Of a stretch of 47,251 nt of DNA, positions 37,735 through 46,501 are shown one piece after another (positions within the stretch are counted from its first letter, which is position 1; every line of letters starts with the position of its first letter). Location: NCBI GenBank assembly GCA_023150805.1, contig JAKLKF010000056.1, positions 1 to 47,251 on the forward strand, written 5' to 3'. A program made the translations under genes and the position numbers. A model generated the notes under the pieces. It ran no database searches, was not told where the DNA came from, and saw only the letters and a list, made by a program, of their open reading frames with translations. The DNA is from Myxococcota bacterium (GTDB taxonomy: Bacteria; Myxococcota_A; UBA796; UBA2385).

Positions 37735-40154
37735 CGGCGGTCCGCGAGGTCGCGGGCGACCCGGAAGGAGACGATCACGTAGCGCCCGTCGGGCGGAGAG
37801 GCGTAGCGCCCCGCCAGGCAGGGCAGGCGCGCGGCGGAGTCGCTGAAGGCGCCGCCGCGCACCATGCGCCAGCCCACCTTGGGGGGGGTGTCGGGCCGCC
37901 GGGCGTAGGCGTTGGCGCACCACTCCCGGACGTTGCCGGCGACGTCGAGCACGCCGTAGGGGCTCTGGTCGGCCGGGGCCTGGCCCACGGGCTGGGCCTC
38001 GGCCTGCTCCCGGCTGGCCTGCAGGTTGGTGAAGCAGGGGTCGAAGTGCTGGCCCCAGGGGTAGCGCCGCCCGTCCACCCCGCGCGCCGCCTTCTCCCAC
38101 TCGTCGTCCGTGGGCAGGCGCCCGCCCGCCCAGGCGGCGTAGGCGCCGGCCGCGGCGTGGTCGACCAGCACGACGGGGTGCTGGGGCGTCCAGCCGCGCG
38201 GCGTGTCCGCGGGCAGGCTCCAGCGCTGGCCGTCCCAGTGCAGCACGGGGTCGATGCCGCTGGCGACGGTGAGCGGGTTGCCGGGCACCAGCTCCAGGGC
38301 CCGGTCGTGCTGGCCGCCTTGGCTGAGCGCGTCCAGGAAGGTCATGTACTCGGCGAAGGTCACGGGCGTGCGGCCGATGACGAAGCCCTCCAGCCAGCGC
38401 CGGGTCTGGGGCAGGGCGTCGATGGCCTCGGCGTCGCCGCCCAGCACGCACCAGCCGGCGGGCACGAACAGCTCGCCCGGGCGCAGCTCGCCCTTGCGGG
38501 GCAGGCGGATCGTCCGCGGCGCATCCTCGCCCGGCGCCCGGCCATCCCAGTGCTCCAGGCTCTCGATCAGCACCGGGTACCGCACGGGCTCGCAGCCATC
38601 GGCCTCGATCCGCAGGACGTAGGTGCCGACGTCCAGCACGTGCTCCCGCAGCGGCGTCACCGCCTGCGAGACCTCGACCTCGCGGTGGCGGCGCCCCCGC
38701 TCGACCAGCCGCAGCACGACGACCCGCGCGCCGGGCGGATCGGTGATCAGGGTCACGCGCCCCTTGCCCTCCAGCCAGGCCGCGAAGCGCCCCCGGTCGT
38801 GCGCCCGCAGCAGCGCCAGGTTGTGCGCCCGGGCCGCCGCGTCCCCGCGCTGCTCGGCCTGTCGCACCTGGCGGTGGTAGTGGATCGCCAGGACGTCGTG
38901 GGCCTCGTCCAGGTCGGGGTGGATGCGCAGCGCCGCCCGGGCGCCCTGCAGCACCTCGACCTCGAGCAGGGCCGCGCGCTCCTCGTGCTCGGCGGCCTGG
39001 TCCTCGGCCGCCCACATGGGCGCCTTGATCGGCTCGGTGGCGAAGTCGGGCAGCGCCGCGTCCATCGCCGCCGCCTGGGCCCGCAGCTCGCTGGCCAGGG
39101 CCCGCAGCCGGCGCGGCTCCTGCTCCTTCGCCAGCGCCTCGGACAGGACGTTCTTCGCCTCGTAGCGCCGCCGCGAGCCATCGAGCCAGCGCTCCAGGGC
39201 CAGGGCCCACGCCGCGCCGGTCGGCCGCTCCCGGGGGTCGGGATCCACCGCCAGCCGGGCCAGGCTGCACAGCGCCGCGGGTCCGGTGAGCACGTGGTCG
39301 GCCAGGATGTCCCCCGGCTCGGGGCGCCGGCGCGCCAGGATCTCCCACAGCATCGCGCCCTGGGCGTACACGTCGCTGGCCGGCCCCTGCTGGGGTCCCA
39401 GGCCGTGCCCCTGCTCGGGCGCCATGTACCCGGGGGTGCCCAGCCGCCCGCCAGGGTTGGTCATGCCCGAGGCGACCCCCATGGGGGGCAGCTCCTCGAC
39501 CGAGGGCTCGTCCAGCCTCGCGATGCCCCAGTCGAGCACGAGCACGCCGCCATGCTCGCCGATCATCAGGTTGTCGGGCTTCAGGTCGCGGTGCACCACG
39601 CCCCGGTCGTGGGCGTAGGCGACGGCGCGCGCGGTCATCGCCAGCACACCCACCAGCCGGTTCAGCGTCCAGACCGGCTCCGGTGGGTCGTCGCTCACCG
39701 CCGGCGGGGTCATCCACCACCGATCGATCACCTGGCGGAACGAGTCCCCGCGCACCTCCTGCATGGTGTACCAGGGCCGCCCGTCCTGCAGGACGCCGCG
39801 GTCGTACAGCGGCACGATGCTGGGGTGCTGCAGCATCGCCTGGATGCGCGACTCGCGCTCGAAGCGGCCCCGCGCCGGCAGGCGGTCCGGCCGCAGCAGC
39901 TTCATCGCGACCTCGCGCTGCAGCTCCTTGTCGTAGACCCGCACCACCTCGCCCATGCCGCCCTTGCCCAGCGGGCGCAGGTAGCGGTAACGAGGTGGCA
40001 GCAGGCAGGCCCAGCCCGGAGAGGCGTCGGCGTCGTTGCCTCCCGGGACGGGCAGGCCCGGGTCGCCCTGGCCAGGGTCCAGATCCTCCTGCCAGGGCAG
40101 GGTCGCCTGCGGATCGGAGGCGGAAGACACGTCCGCCGGGGGTTCAGTCGCCAT
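37731..40154 (-). CDS. Ser/Thr protein kinase with C-terminal FGE-sulfatase-like domain
   Basis: 807 residues. Kinase about 55-330: glycine loop GKGGMGEV, Lys85 in VAMKLL, catalytic HRDLKPDN with Asp190, DWG (Asp208) in place of DFG, and GTPGYMAPEQ. A helical middle region and a PEGA-like beta segment (RVTLITDPPGARVVVLR) follow. Residues about 560-805 form a formylglycine-generating-enzyme-like domain (FVIGRTPVTFAEYMTF, GGRLPTDDEWEKAARG, DVAGNVREWCANAYARR, RGGAFSD), as in myxobacterial Pkn1-type kinases where it is thought to bind ligands or proteins. Last gene of the ILVBL/MoxR/VWA operon, ten bases after the amidotransferase stop. Confidence 0.92.
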   Translation of the reverse strand: MATEPPADVSSASDPQATLPWQEDLDPGQGDPGLPVPGGNDADASPGWACLLPPRYRYLRPLGKGGMGEVVRVYDKELQREVAMKLLRPDRLPARGRFERESRIQAMLQHPSIVPLYDRGVLQDGRPWYTMQEVRGDSFRQVIDRWWMTPPAVSDDPPEPVWTLNRLVGVLAMTARAVAYAHDRGVVHRDLKPDNLMIGEHGGVLVLDWGIARLDEPSVEELPPMGVASGMTNPGGRLGTPGYMAPEQGHGLGPQQGPASDVYAQGAMLWEILARRRPEPGDILADHVLTGPAALCSLARLAVDPDPRERPTGAAWALALERWLDGSRRRYEAKNVLSEALAKEQEPRRLRALASELRAQAAAMDAALPDFATEPIKAPMWAAEDQAAEHEERAALLEVEVLQGARAALRIHPDLDEAHDVLAIHYHRQVRQAEQRGDAAARAHNLALLRAHDRGRFAAWLEGKGRVTLITDPPGARVVVLRLVERGRRHREVEVSQAVTPLREHVLDVGTYVLRIEADGCEPVRYPVLIESLEHWDGRAPGEDAPRTIRLPRKGELRPGELFVPAGWCVLGGDAEAIDALPQTRRWLEGFVIGRTPVTFAEYMTFLDALSQGGQHDRALELVPGNPLTVASGIDPVLHWDGQRWSLPADTPRGWTPQHPVVLVDHAAAGAYAAWAGGRLPTDDEWEKAARGVDGRRYPWGQHFDPCFTNLQASREQAEAQPVGQAPADQSPYGVLDVAGNVREWCANAYARRPDTPPKVGWRMVRGGAFSDSAARLPCLAGRYASPPDGRYVIVSFRVARDLADRR

Positions 40155-40164
40155 CGGCGCGATC

Positions 40165-40938
40165 CTACTCCAGGACGGGTCCGGGCTGGCCCTCGGCGCG
40201 GCGGACGAAGCGCCGCACCCAGTTCGCCATCACCACCCGCCCGTGGTCGCTCTCCACGACCGGCACCGTCGGCGCCTGCCCGTGCGCGTCCAGCACGGCC
40301 TGGACCTGGCGCGCCGACAGCTCGGGGTGGAACTGCACCGCGCGCAGCCAGGGGCCGACGGCGTAGGCCTGCAGCGGCGTGTGCGGGTTGCCCGCCAGCC
40401 GCACGAAGCGGTGCGGCGCCGGCTCCCGCAGGACCAGGTCCTCGTGCAGCGCCGGGACGCACAGCTCGGCCGGCAGGCCCTCGAAGAGCGGGTCCCGCCG
40501 CCCGGCCTCGGTCAGCGCCACCGCCGCCATGCCGTCCTCCGGCCCTGCCGGGTTGCGCTCGACCCGGCCGCCCAGCGCCTCGCCCACCAGCTGGTGGCCG
40601 AAGCAGACCGCGAGCACCGGCGTGTGCGCCGCCATCGCCAGCGCCCAGCGCCCGACCACCGGCATCCACGAATCCTCGTCGCGCACGCTCTTGCCGCTGC
40701 CGGTCAGGATGATGCCGTCGTAGCGGCCGCCGTAGGGCAGGGCCTGCCCCTGGAACACGGCCACCTCCTCCTGGTCCACGCCCAGCGGGGCCAGGTGGCG
40801 GCGGAACCACTCGGGGTAGTCGCCCACTGTCCGCTCGACCTCGGCGGAGGCCTGGCCGGTGCGGACCACCAGGACGCGGGGAGGGCGGGCGCGGCGCGCC
40901 GCGGGTTCGGAGGGATCGGTGGGCACGAGGGGCGGCAT
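40165..40938 (-). CDS. Class I glutamine amidotransferase-like protein
   Basis: 257 residues from ATG 40938 (GTG 40947 is nine bases upstream; AGGTGG favours the ATG). It has the GMP-synthase-type glutaminase fold: YDGIILTGSGKSV oxyanion loop, nucleophile Cys112 in LAVCFGHQLVGEALGG, and AVQFHPEL carrying the catalytic His/Glu. It would release ammonia from glutamine or hydrolyse a gamma-glutamyl bond. No synthetase partner lies beside it, so the acceptor is unknown. Position: between the VWA protein and the kinase, in the same operon. Confidence 0.9.
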   Translation of the reverse strand: MPPLVPTDPSEPAARRARPPRVLVVRTGQASAEVERTVGDYPEWFRRHLAPLGVDQEEVAVFQGQALPYGGRYDGIILTGSGKSVRDEDSWMPVVGRWALAMAAHTPVLAVCFGHQLVGEALGGRVERNPAGPEDGMAAVALTEAGRRDPLFEGLPAELCVPALHEDLVLREPAPHRFVRLAGNPHTPLQAYAVGPWLRAVQFHPELSARQVQAVLDAHGQAPTVPVVESDHGRVVMANWVRRFVRRAEGQPGPVLE

Positions 40939-40947
40939 GGCTGCCAC

Positions 40948-41841
40948 CTACCCCCGGAACAGCTCGCGCACGAGCTGGCGCACCGCGGCGGGCAGGTCCT
41001 CGTAGGTCGGTGCCGGGTGCACCCGCCCGTGGCCCGCGTCGGCCATGCGGCGGCAGCTCTGGGCGCCCAGCTTCTCCTCGGTGCCCACCTGCACGACGTG
41101 CAGGGCCGGGAAGCGCGCCGCCATCAAGGCCGGGTCGCCGCCCATGTTCGCGATGCCGTCGCTCATCAGGATGCCCACCCGCTCGCGCCGCCGGCCCTTC
41201 TGCAGCTCGGCGTGCGCCTTCTGCAGGCCGGCCTCGATGTTGGTGTAGCCCTGGGCCGGCACCTCCAGCACCCGCCGCACCAGCTCGTGCGGCGAGACCT
41301 TCTCGTGCAGCCCCACCAGCCGGTGCGCCTTGGTGTCGAAGTGCACCACGGCCAGCTCCTCCAGCCGCAGCCGCAGGATCGCCGTCGCCAGCGCCACCAG
41401 CGCGATCTTCGGCCCGGTCATCGACAGGCTCATGTCCAGGATGGCGACCACGTCCGCCTCGCGCGGCTCGATGCGCTCGACCTGCAGGTCCTCGGCCTGC
41501 CAGGGCCGCGGTTGCTCCAGGGTCGCCTCCAGGTCCAGCTCGCCCTCGGCCGGGAAGGCGTCCTGCCGCCGCCGCGTGGGGCGGGCCGCGTGGCGCAGCA
41601 TGTCCTGGGCCCGCTCGAGGATGGCCCGGATCGCCCGCTCGCGCACCACGATCCGCGCCTGGGGCGGCAGCTGCCGCTTGAGCCGGTGGTAGCTGGTCGC
41701 CGCGTCCCAGGCCTCGGGCAGCTCGCGCTGGTCCACCTCCTCGGTGGGTCCCCGGGGCCCCTCCTCGGGCACCAGGTTGCCGGGCTTGCCCTCGTCCCGC
41801 CTCTCCTGCGGGCTCAGCTCGACCTGGTGGGGCTCAGCGTG
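40948..41841 (-). CDS. VWA-domain protein, probably made as a -1 frameshift fusion with MoxR
   Basis: The coding signal (22 of 23 third positions G/C before the first usual start) begins right after an A10 run in the 3' part of the MoxR gene, in the -1 frame; the first in-frame start codon is GTG 41772, with no clear ribosome binding site. The protein has a charged linker (about 298 codons in all) and a VWA domain whose MIDAS is complete: DMSLSM, then the Thr in QGYTNIEAGL, and Asp in ILMSDGIANM. VWA partners of MoxR ATPases bind clients and metal ions. Fusing in frame to MoxR would give 585 residues, the layout of chelatase-type AAA-VWA proteins. Confidence 0.8.
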   Translation of the reverse strand, partial: HAEPHQVELSPQERRDEGKPGNLVPEEGPRGPTEEVDQRELPEAWDAATSYHRLKRQLPPQARIVVRERAIRAILERAQDMLRHAARPTRRRQDAFPAEGELDLEATLEQPRPWQAEDLQVERIEPREADVVAILDMSLSMTGPKIALVALATAILRLRLEELAVVHFDTKAHRLVGLHEKVSPHELVRRVLEVPAQGYTNIEAGLQKAHAELQKGRRRERVGILMSDGIANMGGDPALMAARFPALHVVQVGTEEKLGAQSCRRMADAGHGRVHPAPTYEDLPAAVRQLVRELFRG

Positions 41842-42704
41842 TTTTTTTTTTCGGCCTGGGCCAGCAGGTCGGCCACCACCTTCTCGACGTCGCCCGCCCC
41901 CTGCTCCTGCAGCTCGATGCGCGTCGCCAGCGCCAGCTTCGCCGCCTGGTCCAGGTCCCCGCCCAGCACGGCCGCCAGGTCGGCCATCGCCACCGCCGCC
42001 CTCACGCTGGCGCCCCGCCGGATCCGCGGGTCGGAGCGCGTCGCCCGCACGAGCTGCACCGCCCGGCTGATCACGTCGGCGTCCGGCGCGCAGCGCGCCT
42101 CCTGCCGCACGATCTCCCGCTCCTCCTCGGCCGCCTGCCAGGACAGGGGCACCAGCTCGAAGCGGTCGAGCAGGGCCTCCGACAGGTGGCCGGTGGCGAC
42201 GAACTCGCGGGGGTTCTGGGTCGCGACCACCGCGAAGCCCGTCGCCGCGCGCACCGCGCCCAGGTGGGGCACGTGCACCAGGCCCTCGTCCATCGCCGGC
42301 AGGAGCACGTTCTGCACGCCCTCGGGCATGCGGTTCAGCTCGTTGACGAAGAGCACGCTGCCCTGCTGCATCGCCTCGACCAGGGGGCCGGGGATGAACA
42401 GGTCGGGCTGGTAGCCGCGCTCCAGCACGCCGGGCGGGTCGAAGTGCCCGACCAGCTTGGCCTCGGTGTAGCGGCCGTCGCCGTCCACCCGCACGAAGCC
42501 GCGGCCCAGGCCCACGGTCACCGCGCGGGCCAGCGCCGTCTTGCCCACCCCGACCGGCCCCTCCAGCAGCACGTGCCGGTGGGCCAGCAGGCAGGCCAGC
42601 ACGGCCCGCAGCTCGCCCCGGCGGCCGACCACGTGGTGGGCGGCGGCCAGCCGGTCGAGCGAGGAAGGATCGAGCGAGGAGAGGTCGAGCGAGGGGAGGG
42701 GCAT
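41814..42704 (-). CDS. MoxR-family AAA+ ATPase
   Basis: 296 residues from ATG 42704. Walker A GPVGVGKT (49-56), the Walker B strand SVLFVNELNRM (Asn where most AAA+ have Asp), sensor-1 VVATQNPREF, and the arginine-finger region SEALLDRFEL. Together with a VWA protein these ATPases act as chaperones for metal insertion or complex assembly. The 3' end contains the A10 run, after which this frame ends within nine codons. The N terminus carries a short repeat (SLDLSSLDPSSLDR) encoded by three 15-base units. Gap of 36 bases from the upstream ThDP enzyme gene. Confidence 0.9.
   Translation of the reverse strand: MPLPSLDLSSLDPSSLDRLAAAHHVVGRRGELRAVLACLLAHRHVLLEGPVGVGKTALARAVTVGLGRGFVRVDGDGRYTEAKLVGHFDPPGVLERGYQPDLFIPGPLVEAMQQGSVLFVNELNRMPEGVQNVLLPAMDEGLVHVPHLGAVRAATGFAVVATQNPREFVATGHLSEALLDRFELVPLSWQAAEEEREIVRQEARCAPDADVISRAVQLVRATRSDPRIRRGASVRAAVAMADLAAVLGGDLDQAAKLALATRIELQEQGAGDVEKVVADLLAQAEKKNTLSPTRSS
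41842..41851 (-). promoter_or_regulatory. A10 slippery site joining the MoxR and VWA frames
   Basis: On the minus strand the MoxR frame reads GAA AAA AAA AAC; the last seven bases are A AAA AAC, the canonical -1 frameshift heptamer. Re-reading one base moves ribosomes into the VWA frame. Lys is mostly AAG elsewhere in this GC-rich window, so a run of As is exceptional. A CCCGC/GCGGG hairpin lies about 28 bases downstream. Confidence 0.6.
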
Positions 42705-42740
42705 GGCGGGACCGGGCTGGAGGCGAGGGGAGGCTCCCCT

Positions 42741-44369
42741 CTACACGCTGATGGCGCCCTTGCGGAAGTCGCTGCCGCCGATCTTGACGTTGACCACGGC
42801 CGGCAGCCCGCTGGCCAGCGCCCGCTCGATGGCGGGCCGGACCTGGGCGGGGTCCTCCACGTACTCGCCGTGGCAGCCCAGCGCCTGGACCACCTGGTCG
42901 TAGCGGGTGTAGGACAGGCTGGTCGCCGGCGCCCGGTCGGGGCTGAAGATCTCGACCTGGCCGCGGCGGATCTGCTGCCAGGCGGCGTCGTTGCCGATGA
43001 TCCCGACGACGGGGATGCCCTGGCGGGCCATCGCCTCGAACTCCATCGCGTGCAGGCCGAAGCTGCCGTCGCCGTAGATGATCACCACCGGGCTGTCCGG
43101 CCGCGCCAGCTTCGCCGCCATCGCGAAGCCCGGGCCCACGCCCAGGGTGCCCAGCGGGCCCGGGTCCATCCAGTGGCCCGGGGCGTGTACGTCCACCACC
43201 TTGGCCGCCGTGCCGACGATGTCGCCGCCGTCGCAGACGATGGTCGTGTCGCGGGGCAGGGCGTCCGCCAGCTCCTTGCTGAAGCGCAGCGGGTTCACCG
43301 GCTGGCTGTCCGACTGCATCTCGGGGACCATCTTGTCCCAGGCCTTCTGCTCCCAGCCGCGCAAGGTCGACCGCCAGCCCTCGCCCCCCTGCCGCCGGCC
43401 CGCCTGCGCGAGCTGCCGCATCACCAGGCCGCTGTCGCCGTGCAGGCCCACCTGGGCCCCGCGGTTGTGGCCGATGACCTCGGGGTCCAGGTCGACCTGG
43501 ATCACCGCCACGTCCGCCGGCAGCCCCTGGCCGTAGCCCAGGCGGAAGTCCCAGGGCGTGCCGAAGATGGCGATGACGTCGGCGCCGGCGATGGCCTTGG
43601 AGCGGCACAGGCGGAAGAAGCGCGGGTCGTCGGTCGACAGCGCCCCGCGGGCCCCGCCGTTGAGGAAGCAGGGCAGGTCGTAGGCGGCCAGGAAGTCGTG
43701 GATGGCGTCGCGGTAGGGCGAGAAGAACCACTGCGTGCCGACGATGGCGATCGGCCGCTCGGCCCGCGACAGCCGGTCGGCGGCCTGCTGGATGGCGGCC
43801 GGGTCCCCGCCGGCCACCCGGGCGGTGCGGTAGTCGCGCGGCAGCTCGATGCCGCTGTCGTTCTCCATGTTCATCAGGACGTCGAGCGGCATCTCCAGGA
43901 AGACCGGGCCCGGCACGCCGGTAGTCGCCTTGCGGAAGGCCGTGGCCATGAAGTCGGGGATGCGCCGGGTCTCGGGCACCGTCGCCGACCACTTCGTGAT
44001 GCTGCGCATCAGCGCCACGTGGTCCATCTCCTGCAGGCTGCCCATGCCGCGCAGGAAGGCCGGCCCCTGGCCGCCGATGCAGATCATGGGCGTGCCGCCC
44101 CGCCAGGCGTTCGCGACCGCCGTCACCGTGTCGGTGACCCCCGGGCCCGCCGTGACCGCGCAGACGCCCACCTGGCCCGTCGCGCGGGCCCAGCCCTCGG
44201 CCGCGTGGCCCGCGCTCTGCTCGTGCCGCGTGTCCACCACCCGGATGCCGTGGTCCAGGCAGCCGTCGTAGATGTGCTGGATGTGGCCGCCGCACAGCGT
44301 GAAGAGGTGGCTGACCCCCTCGCGGGCGAGGGCGTCGGCGACGAGGCGTCCACCGTGGAGGAAGGCCAT
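42741..44369 (-). CDS. ThDP-dependent enzyme, ILVBL/2-hydroxyacyl-CoA-lyase-like
   Basis: 542 residues. The PYR domain has the catalytic Glu50 in VVDTRHEQSAGHAAEGW, with FTLCGGHIQHIYDGC, AVTAGPGVTDTVTAVANAW, and later GPVFLEMPLDVLM. The C-terminal ThDP motif is VVIIYGDGSFGLHAMEF, followed by GIIGNDAAW. The N-terminal block is strikingly like human ILVBL (acetolactate-synthase-like, HACL2), so 2-hydroxyacyl-CoA lyase or aldolase activity is the best guess; acetolactate synthase is less likely. It is the first gene of the operon; a GAATAGCC -10-like box lies about 35 bases upstream. Confidence 0.9.
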   Translation of the reverse strand: MAFLHGGRLVADALAREGVSHLFTLCGGHIQHIYDGCLDHGIRVVDTRHEQSAGHAAEGWARATGQVGVCAVTAGPGVTDTVTAVANAWRGGTPMICIGGQGPAFLRGMGSLQEMDHVALMRSITKWSATVPETRRIPDFMATAFRKATTGVPGPVFLEMPLDVLMNMENDSGIELPRDYRTARVAGGDPAAIQQAADRLSRAERPIAIVGTQWFFSPYRDAIHDFLAAYDLPCFLNGGARGALSTDDPRFFRLCRSKAIAGADVIAIFGTPWDFRLGYGQGLPADVAVIQVDLDPEVIGHNRGAQVGLHGDSGLVMRQLAQAGRRQGGEGWRSTLRGWEQKAWDKMVPEMQSDSQPVNPLRFSKELADALPRDTTIVCDGGDIVGTAAKVVDVHAPGHWMDPGPLGTLGVGPGFAMAAKLARPDSPVVIIYGDGSFGLHAMEFEAMARQGIPVVGIIGNDAAWQQIRRGQVEIFSPDRAPATSLSYTRYDQVVQALGCHGEYVEDPAQVRPAIERALASGLPAVVNVKIGGSDFRKGAISV

Positions 44370-44456
44370 GGCTGCTCCGGGGCGAGAGGTGCCCGTCCGG
44401 GCTATTCCACGGGGGAGGGGGCCACCACCGCCCTCCGACCCCCTCACCGGTCCAAC

Positions 44457-44984
44457 ATGCACCCCCTCGTCACCCGCCGCAGCCTGCTCCTCGCCGGCCT
44501 GGCCATTGCCGCCGGCGGGACGGGCGCCGCGATGGTGCACCTGGGCCCGCCGGCGCCGGGCCTGGCCGTGCTGTCCGCCCGCGAGGTCCTGGTGGTCGAG
44601 GCCCTGGCCCGCGTGCTCTTCCCGCCGGGCTTCTTCCCGGTCGCCGGCGGCGACGGCGGCACCGCCCCCCAGGTCGACGCCCTGCTGGCCGGGGTCTTCC
44701 CCCGGCAGGCCGTCGCGCCCTTCCGCTACGTACTGCGGGCCATCCAGGTGGGCACCCTGGTTGCGCGCGGCCGGCACTTCGCCGACCTGCCCCCGCAGGA
44801 AGCGGCCGAGGTCGTCGCCATCTGGGCCGGCGACGACCCGCTCCCCCGCCGGCTGGCCAGCGACTCGGTCAAGCTGATGGTCGGCACCGCCTTCCTGCGC
44901 CGCCCCGAGGTCGTGGCCGCCATCGGCTTCCGGGCCGAGTGCCTGGCCGGGGTGGCGCCCCCTCCGCCCATCGTGATGCCGTGA
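44457..44984 (+). CDS. Tat-exported small subunit (gluconate-2-dehydrogenase-subunit-3-like)
   Basis: 175 residues. The N-terminal TRRSLLLAGLAIAAG is a twin-arginine signal. The mature part has VLVVEALARVLFPPGFF and an Asp/Glu-rich mid section (FADLPPQEAAEVVAIWAGDD) seen in the small accessory subunit that escorts GMC oxidoreductases through Tat. ATG 44457, with a TATTCC box about 50 bases upstream, shared as a divergent region with the ThDP enzyme. The stop overlaps the GMC gene start as GTGA, a typical two-subunit pair. Confidence 0.75.
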   Translation: MHPLVTRRSLLLAGLAIAAGGTGAAMVHLGPPAPGLAVLSAREVLVVEALARVLFPPGFFPVAGGDGGTAPQVDALLAGVFPRQAVAPFRYVLRAIQVGTLVARGRHFADLPPQEAAEVVAIWAGDDPLPRRLASDSVKLMVGTAFLRRPEVVAAIGFRAECLAGVAPPPPIVMP

Positions 44985-46501
44985 GCGACCCTTCGACGAC
45001 GGACGCCGCCCGCCGGGGCTTCGCCTCCTACGGCCCGGTCGAGGACTGGCAGGCCGACGTCTGCGTCATCGGCGGCGGGGCCGGCGGCCTGGCGGCGGCG
45101 GCCGCGGTGGCCGAGCGGGGGCTCAAGGTGATCGTGCTCGAGGCCGGCAGCCACTGGAAGCCGCCCGAGTTCGTCCAGGACGCCGCCTGGGCCTACCGTC
45201 ACATCTACACCGAGCAGGGGGCCCGCTCCGCGGTCGGAAACGCCGTCATCCCCGTGCCCGGTGGCAAGGGCGTGGGCGGCAGCACGCTCATCAACAGCGC
45301 CATCTGTTTCCGCACGCCCGAGCCCGTGATGCGCCAGTGGGCCACGGACCACGGCTGCCACCGGATGGCGCCCGAGGCCTTCTCCCCCCACCTGGACCGG
45401 GTGTGGCAGACGCTGCGCGTCGTGATCAACCCCGTCGTCTTCCAGCGCAACAACAACCTGATCTTCAAGCGGGGGGCCGACCGCCTGGGCCTGCCTGGAC
45501 AGTGGCTGGCCCGCTCGGCGCCCGGCTGCGTCGGCTGCGGCGTGTGCTACCTGGGCTGCCCCACCGGGGGCAAGACCAGCGCCGATCGCACCTTCCTGCC
45601 CGAGGCGGTCGACACCGGCAACTGCACCGTGCACGCCGACTGCCGGGTGGCCGAGGTGGAGGCCCAGGGCGACCGCGTGGTCGCCGTGCGGGGCGCCCTG
45701 GTGGATCCCACCACGCTGGACGACGTGGGTGTGTTCACCGTGCGCGCCCGGGCCTTCGTGCTGGCCGCCGGCCCGGTGGGCACCCCCAAGCTGCTGCTCG
45801 GAAACGGCCTGGCCGACCCCGCCACCTGCGGCGCGTGGTTGTACCTGCACCCGGCGACCGGGATGCTGGCCCGCTTCCCCGAGGAGATCCGCCCCTGGAA
45901 CGGCGTGACCCAGGGCTACTACGTCGACCGCTGGGAGCGCGGCTACCTGCTGCAGACCTACACCGCCTCGCCCGACCAGACCTACACCGGCATGCCCTAC
46001 AGCCTGGGCGAGGACCTGCTGCGGGCCATCGCCGACCTGCGGCACATGGCCATGGCCGGTCCGCTGGTGCACGACGAGGACAGCCGCGGCGGGGTGTCCC
46101 TGCAGGGCATGACCTACTTCCTGGGCGACGGCGACCGCCGCCGCCTGCTGGCCGGCATGCGCGAGTGCGCCGAGGTCTTCTTCGCCGCGGGCGCGACCGA
46201 GGTCTACCCCGGCATCGTCGGCGGCCGGCCCGTCCGCTCGCCCGGCGACGTGGAGCGTGCGATCCCCGACACGGTGGCCGCGCGGAAGATCTACCTGTAC
46301 GCCAGCCACCCCATGGGCACCTGCCGCATGGGCGCCGACCGTGAACAGAGCTGTGTCGACCCCGACGGGCGGGTGTGGGGCCTGGCCAACCTGTACGTCG
46401 CCGACGCCAGCGTCTTCCCGACCAGCCTGGGGGTCAACCCGCAGGTGACGACCATGGCCGTGGGGCTGGTGGTCGGCGGGGTGGTCGCGGAGGCGGGGTA
46501 G
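44981..46501 (+). CDS. GMC-family FAD oxidoreductase with four-Cys insert
   Basis: 506 residues from GTG 44981. FAD site VCVIGGGAGGLAAAAAVAERG, GGKGVGGSTLINSAIC, and C-terminal YASHPMGTCRMG with DASVFPTSLGVNPQ (active-site His and Asn). Cys183, 186, 189 and 193 lie in CVGCGVCYLGC, an arrangement found in long-chain alcohol oxidase-type GMC proteins and suggestive of a metal or Fe-S site. No signal peptide of its own, so it would be exported by its Tat-bearing small subunit. It oxidises an alcohol or sugar; the substrate is unknown. Translationally coupled to the upstream gene. Confidence 0.9.
   Translation: MSDPSTTDAARRGFASYGPVEDWQADVCVIGGGAGGLAAAAAVAERGLKVIVLEAGSHWKPPEFVQDAAWAYRHIYTEQGARSAVGNAVIPVPGGKGVGGSTLINSAICFRTPEPVMRQWATDHGCHRMAPEAFSPHLDRVWQTLRVVINPVVFQRNNNLIFKRGADRLGLPGQWLARSAPGCVGCGVCYLGCPTGGKTSADRTFLPEAVDTGNCTVHADCRVAEVEAQGDRVVAVRGALVDPTTLDDVGVFTVRARAFVLAAGPVGTPKLLLGNGLADPATCGAWLYLHPATGMLARFPEEIRPWNGVTQGYYVDRWERGYLLQTYTASPDQTYTGMPYSLGEDLLRAIADLRHMAMAGPLVHDEDSRGGVSLQGMTYFLGDGDRRRLLAGMRECAEVFFAAGATEVYPGIVGGRPVRSPGDVERAIPDTVAARKIYLYASHPMGTCRMGADREQSCVDPDGRVWGLANLYVADASVFPTSLGVNPQVTTMAVGLVVGGVVAEAG

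Noticed and set aside
40154..40168. TAGGAT as a leaderless -10 before the kinase
   Set aside because: The TAG is the stop codon of the amidotransferase gene; cotranscription explains it.
41842..41851. T10 run on the plus strand as a terminator
   Set aside because: It lies inside a minus-strand coding region with no preceding stem on the plus strand; its A10 reading as a slippery site is better supported.
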